The translations under genes and the position numbers were made by a program. From positions 1 to 55,268 of the forward strand of contig CAVFNZ010000002.1 in assembly GCA_963624095.1 (NCBI GenBank): a stretch of 55,268 nucleotides of DNA, written 5' to 3'. The notes beneath the pieces are model-generated. The model was not told the DNA's origin. It ran no database searches and was given only the letters and a program-made list of their open reading frames with translations. Shown piece by piece: positions 52,527 to 55,268 of this stretch. The stretch comes from Phocaeicola_A sp963624095 (GTDB taxonomy: Bacteria > Bacteroidota > Bacteroidia > Bacteroidales > Bacteroidaceae). Positions within the stretch are counted from its first letter, which is position 1; each line of letters starts with the position of its first letter.

Positions 52527-53432
52527 ATGAAACCTACATTGTTTGTGTTGGCGGCCGGTATGGGAAGCCGCTATGGCAGTCTGAAACAACTCGATGGCCT
52601 GGGTCCCAATGGGGAGACCATCATGGACTATTCCGTATTCGATGCCATCCGTGGCGGATTCGGAAAGATTGTGTTCGTTATTCGCAAGGATTTCGAGAAG
52701 GACTTCCGTGAAAAGATATTGAGTAAGTACGAAAACCACATCCCCGTGGAGGTGGTGTTCCAGTCTTTGGATAAGTTGCCGGCCGGCTTCACTTGTCCCG
52801 AAGGACGCGTGAAGCCGTGGGGTACCAACCACGCTGTCCTCATGGGTAAGGATGCCATCAAGGAGCCGTTTGCCGTCATCAATGCCGACGATTTCTATGG
52901 CCGCGACAGTTTTGCCGTGCTCGGCAAGTTCCTGAGCGAACTGCCTGCCGGTAGCGAGAACCGCTATTGTATGGTAGGATTCCGTGTGGGCAACACCCTG
53001 TCCGAGAGTGGTACGGTGGCACGCGGCATCTGCAGCACGGACGACAAAGGCTGTCTCTCCACCGTGGTGGAGCGCACCGAGATTATGCGTGTTGACGGTT
53101 CTGTCTGCTACAAGGACGAAGAGGGCAAATGGGTATCCATAGCCGACAACACTCCCGTGTCAATGAACATGTGGGGATTCACGCCCGACTACTTCCGCTA
53201 TTCGGAGGAGTACTTCATCGACTTCCTGAAAGCCAACCAGGACAAGCCGAAGGCCGAATACTTCATCCCGTTGGTTGTCAACAAACTGATTACGGGTAAT
53301 ATCGCCACCGTGGAGGTGCTCGATACCGAGAGCGTGTGGTTCGGCGTTACTTACGCGGCTGACCGCCAAGGAGTGGTTGACAAGATAAATTCGCTGATAG
53401 CCAAAGGCGAATATCCCGCAAAATTGTTCTGA
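52527..53432 (+). CDS. Sugar-phosphate nucleotidyltransferase-like protein
   Basis: The 301-residue protein has the nucleotidyltransferase A loop (LFVLAAGMGSRYGSLKQLDG), the lysine-containing segment VKPWGTNHAVLMGKDA and the metal site INADDFYG. It belongs to the NTP-transferase family common in Bacteroidetes, beside UTP/dTTP sugar-1-phosphate uridylyl- and thymidylyltransferases, but the loop differs enough that the sugar cannot be named. The stop overlaps the sdaA start by one base (TGATG), so the two genes are coupled, an unusual partnership. Confidence 0.82.
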   Translation: MKPTLFVLAAGMGSRYGSLKQLDGLGPNGETIMDYSVFDAIRGGFGKIVFVIRKDFEKDFREKILSKYENHIPVEVVFQSLDKLPAGFTCPEGRVKPWGTNHAVLMGKDAIKEPFAVINADDFYGRDSFAVLGKFLSELPAGSENRYCMVGFRVGNTLSESGTVARGICSTDDKGCLSTVVERTEIMRVDGSVCYKDEEGKWVSIADNTPVSMNMWGFTPDYFRYSEEYFIDFLKANQDKPKAEYFIPLVVNKLITGNIATVEVLDTESVWFGVTYAADRQGVVDKINSLIAKGEYPAKLF

Positions 53433-54637
53433 TGAAGAGTATCCGTGAGATATACCGTATCGGTACCGGACCTTCCAGCAGTCATACGATGGGACCGCGA
53501 AAGGCGGCGGAGTTGTTCCTGCAACGCCACGCTGACGCGGTCTCCTTCGAGGTGACGCTCTATGGTAGTCTTGCGGCGACGGGGCGTGGACACATGACGG
53601 ACGTGGCCATCATCGACACACTCTCGCCCCAAGCACCCGTCAAGATATTCTGGGAACCCAAGATATTCCTTCCCTTCCATCCCAACGGCATGGAGTTCCG
53701 CTCACTCAACGCGGACGGCAAGGTGACGGAGAAGTGGAAAGTGTTCAGCGTCGGAGGCGGTGCGTTGGCGGAGGAGGGACAGCAGGAAGACACTTCGTCC
53801 GAAATCTACCAAATGGACAGCATGAGCCGTATCCTCTCGTGGTGCGAGCACAGTGGCAAAAACTACTGGGAGTATGTGAAGGAGTGTGAAGGCGACGATA
53901 TCTGGGACTACCTCCTGGAGGTATGGAAAACCATGCGCCAGGCCGTGGAGCGCGGACTGGATGCCGAGGGTGTCCTGCCCGGTCCGTTGAACCTTCGTCG
54001 CAAGGCCGCTTCCTACTACATCCGAGCCAAGGGGTACAAAGAATCCCTGCGCAACCGCGGACTGGTGTTCGCTTACGCTTTGGCGGTGAGCGAAGAGAAC
54101 GCGTCGGGCGGGAAGATAGTGACGGCCCCCACTTGTGGCTCGTGCGGCGTGATGCCGGCCGTGCTCTATCACATGCAGAAGATGCACGACTTCTCCGACA
54201 CCCGCATCATCCGGGCGTTGGCTACGGCCGGACTTATTGGCAACATCGTGAAACACAATGCCTCCATCTCGGGTGCGGAGGTGGGTTGTCAAGGCGAAGT
54301 GGGAGTGGCGTGCGCCATGGCTGCCGCTGCCGCCAACCAATTGTCGGGCGGAAGTCCCGCACAGATAGAGTACGCCGCGGAGATGGGTTTGGAACATCAC
54401 TTGGGCATGACCTGCGACCCCGTATGCGGTTTGGTGCAGATTCCCTGCATCGAACGCAACGCCTATGCCGCCGCCCGTGCCCTCGATGCCAATGTCTATT
54501 CCTCCTACACCGATGGTACCCATCGTGTCTCCTTCGACAAAGTCGTCGAAGTGATGAAACAGACCGGTCACGACCTTCCCTCCCTCTACAAAGAAACCGG
54601 CGAGGGCGGTTTGGCGAAAGACTACCGGCCGATGTAG
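53432..54637 (+). CDS. sdaA: L-serine ammonia-lyase, iron-sulfur dependent, single chain
   Basis: The 401-residue enzyme deaminates L-serine to pyruvate with a [4Fe-4S] cluster. The N-terminal beta domain begins IREIYRIGTGPSSSHTMGPR. The alpha domain holds cluster cysteines in APTCGSCGVMPAVL and MTCDPVCGLVQIPCIERN. Both domains are in one chain, as in E. coli SdaA. It follows the nucleotidyltransferase with a one-base overlap. Confidence 0.95.
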   Translation: MKSIREIYRIGTGPSSSHTMGPRKAAELFLQRHADAVSFEVTLYGSLAATGRGHMTDVAIIDTLSPQAPVKIFWEPKIFLPFHPNGMEFRSLNADGKVTEKWKVFSVGGGALAEEGQQEDTSSEIYQMDSMSRILSWCEHSGKNYWEYVKECEGDDIWDYLLEVWKTMRQAVERGLDAEGVLPGPLNLRRKAASYYIRAKGYKESLRNRGLVFAYALAVSEENASGGKIVTAPTCGSCGVMPAVLYHMQKMHDFSDTRIIRALATAGLIGNIVKHNASISGAEVGCQGEVGVACAMAAAAANQLSGGSPAQIEYAAEMGLEHHLGMTCDPVCGLVQIPCIERNAYAAARALDANVYSSYTDGTHRVSFDKVVEVMKQTGHDLPSLYKETGEGGLAKDYRPM

Positions 54638-55088
54638 TTTCCCCTTGCGGTGTCACATGGCTGTGCCGTACGACTCTTGTATCTAATAAATGGAAATGAA
54701 AGGATAGGGTTGACTACAACACAAACTGCGGTCGACTGAAAGCCAAAGAAATTTTCCATGAAGCCGTCCCTCTTTTGAGAAGATTGCTTATCTTTGTTGC
54801 GGATTTTCAATGAAAATATGCAGTAGTACTGCGGATATTCAATGAAAATATGCAGTAGTGATTATGTTAGTAATCTTAAATTCAGCTATTTATGTATAAT
54901 CGAGTGGTAACCGTCCTCGATTTCTTCAAGCTGTTGTGGAGCAAAGGACTTTAGGGTGATTGGAAAGTTCAACCCGAAGCAGGCAATATTGACTATCGTC
55001 CGGTGTTGGTGCTGTGATGAAAATCAAACAAATCAAACAAATCTTTAATGGACATGACGAGAAACATGTAAAATCCAAGACTTTGCGT
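54638..55088. other. Gene-poor stretch before the last gene
   Basis: No supported gene was found in these 451 bases. They hold a 32-bp tandem repeat (54798-54860), a TATCTTTG box at 54789-54796 without a proper -33, and short repeats of AAATCAAAC at 55021-55043. A 20-codon frame at 54893 (MYNRVVTVLDFFKLLWSKGL) followed by a stop and more open sequence could be the remnant of a decayed gene, but nothing supports this further. Confidence 0.6.
54798..54860. repeat. 32-bp tandem repeat, two copies
   Basis: TGCGGATTTTCAATGAAAAT and so on (54798-54829) is repeated from 54830 with one difference in the first half (GATATTC for GATTTTC) and ends in TATGCAGTAGT in both copies. TTTTCAATGAAAA inside each copy is a near-palindrome. 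It may be a small variable-number tract or paired binding sites. Confidence 0.75.
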
Positions 55089-55096
55089 TATCTTTG
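55089..55096 (+). promoter_or_regulatory. -7 box of the last gene
   Basis: TATCTTTG matches the Bacteroides -7 consensus 19 bp before the ATG. No good -33 element was seen at the expected distance. Confidence 0.4.
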
Positions 55097-55114
55097 TGCG
55101 GAAAAGCTATTGAT

Positions 55115-55268
55115 ATGGATACAATGAGAAGATTACCGGTGGGGCTCCAGTCCTTTGAGGAAATCCGGAGGAAGGGATACTTGTACGTTGACAAGACGGA
55201 CATCGTATGGAGCCTGGTCAACGAGGGCAAGAAGTACAACTACCTGAGCCGCCCGCGGCGGTTCGGCA
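55115..55268 (+). CDS. AAA-ATPase-like/DUF1703 family protein (5' end only)
   Basis: The first 51 residues are in the window: MDTMRRLPVGLQSFEEIRRK, then YLYVDKTDIVWSL and YNYLSRPRRFG. This is the N terminus of the AAA-ATPase-like family that usually ends in a PD-(D/E)XK nuclease-like DUF1703 domain. The SRPRRFGKS segment at the window edge leads into the P-loop. These genes are multi-copy in Bacteroidales genomes and their role is unknown; mobile or defence-related functions have been suggested for relatives. The gene runs off the right edge. Confidence 0.85.
   Translation, partial: MDTMRRLPVGLQSFEEIRRKGYLYVDKTDIVWSLVNEGKKYNYLSRPRRFG

Noticed and set aside
54622..54810. 62-codon minus-strand frame after sdaA
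   Set aside because: No promoter, no domain, and it overlaps the end of sdaA.
54893..55018. Short frame MYNRVVTVLDFFKLLWSKGL, interrupted by a stop
   Set aside because: It could be a gene remnant, but no family was recognised and the length is too small to call a pseudogene.
1..55268. CRISPR arrays, tRNA or rRNA genes, insertion sequences, phage genes
   Set aside because: None was seen; the repeats found are two- or three-copy short elements without spacers, transposase genes or structural RNA patterns.

Overview
The window reads as a chromosomal segment of a Bacteroidales bacterium, probably Bacteroidaceae and probably gut-associated. The reasons are a 1383-residue hybrid two-component regulator, outer-membrane beta-barrel and TonB-type receptors, a TamB-TamL pair, a carboxyspermidine-type polyamine enzyme, DUF4290 and DUF3316 proteins, a lipoprotein dipeptidyl peptidase III, and promoters of the Bacteroides form TTTG-N19-TAnnTTTG. 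Most core genes look GC-rich for a Bacteroides (by eye above 50 percent). The stretches near 28-29 kb and 34-37 kb are visibly richer in AT. No rRNA, tRNA, CRISPR array or insertion sequence was seen.

Layout. From 0.1 to 11.9 kb lie housekeeping genes: rex, a FAH-family hydrolase and ispF on the plus strand; yicC, gmk, a 59-residue membrane protein, nadD and menA on the minus strand; then tsaB, DUF4290, murA, rimM, an M23 peptidase, dxr and rseP as a plus-strand gene run. A 778-bp gap (11.9-12.7 kb) holds 22-bp-periodic palindromes, back-to-back terminators and a probable 30-residue membrane protein on the minus strand with a perfect promoter. From 12.7 to 18.7 kb come a hybrid two-component regulator, an ECF sigma factor and a UroD/MtaA-like methyltransferase. 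From 18.8 to 25.2 kb are a TPR protein, dipeptidyl peptidase III, an AlkD-like protein, Fur, purA and a YugP-type metallopeptidase. From 25.3 to 31.3 kb are envelope proteins: DUF3316, an S41 protease, a secreted YhcH-like protein, a small secreted protein and a large beta-barrel protein. On the minus strand recA and a carboxynorspermidine/carboxyspermidine dehydrogenase follow.

The most interesting region is 33.9-45.1 kb, a seven-gene minus-strand operon behind a consensus promoter. It encodes a receiver-PP2C phosphatase (RsbU-like), a STAS protein (RsbV-like), a membrane coiled-coil/WD40 protein, a propeller-type membrane histidine kinase whose phospho-acceptor His is replaced by Asp, a soluble paralogous kinase that keeps its His, a TonB-dependent receptor with an N-terminal TPR-like domain, and an RsbW-like kinase fused to a GNAT-like region. 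This looks like a complete partner-switching pathway joined to an outer-membrane receptor and to a non-sigma output. I know of no description of it.

From 45.4 to 54.6 kb are tamB-tamL, a nucleotidyltransferase and an L-serine dehydratase. The window ends inside an AAA-ATPase-like/DUF1703-family gene that follows a 32-bp tandem repeat.
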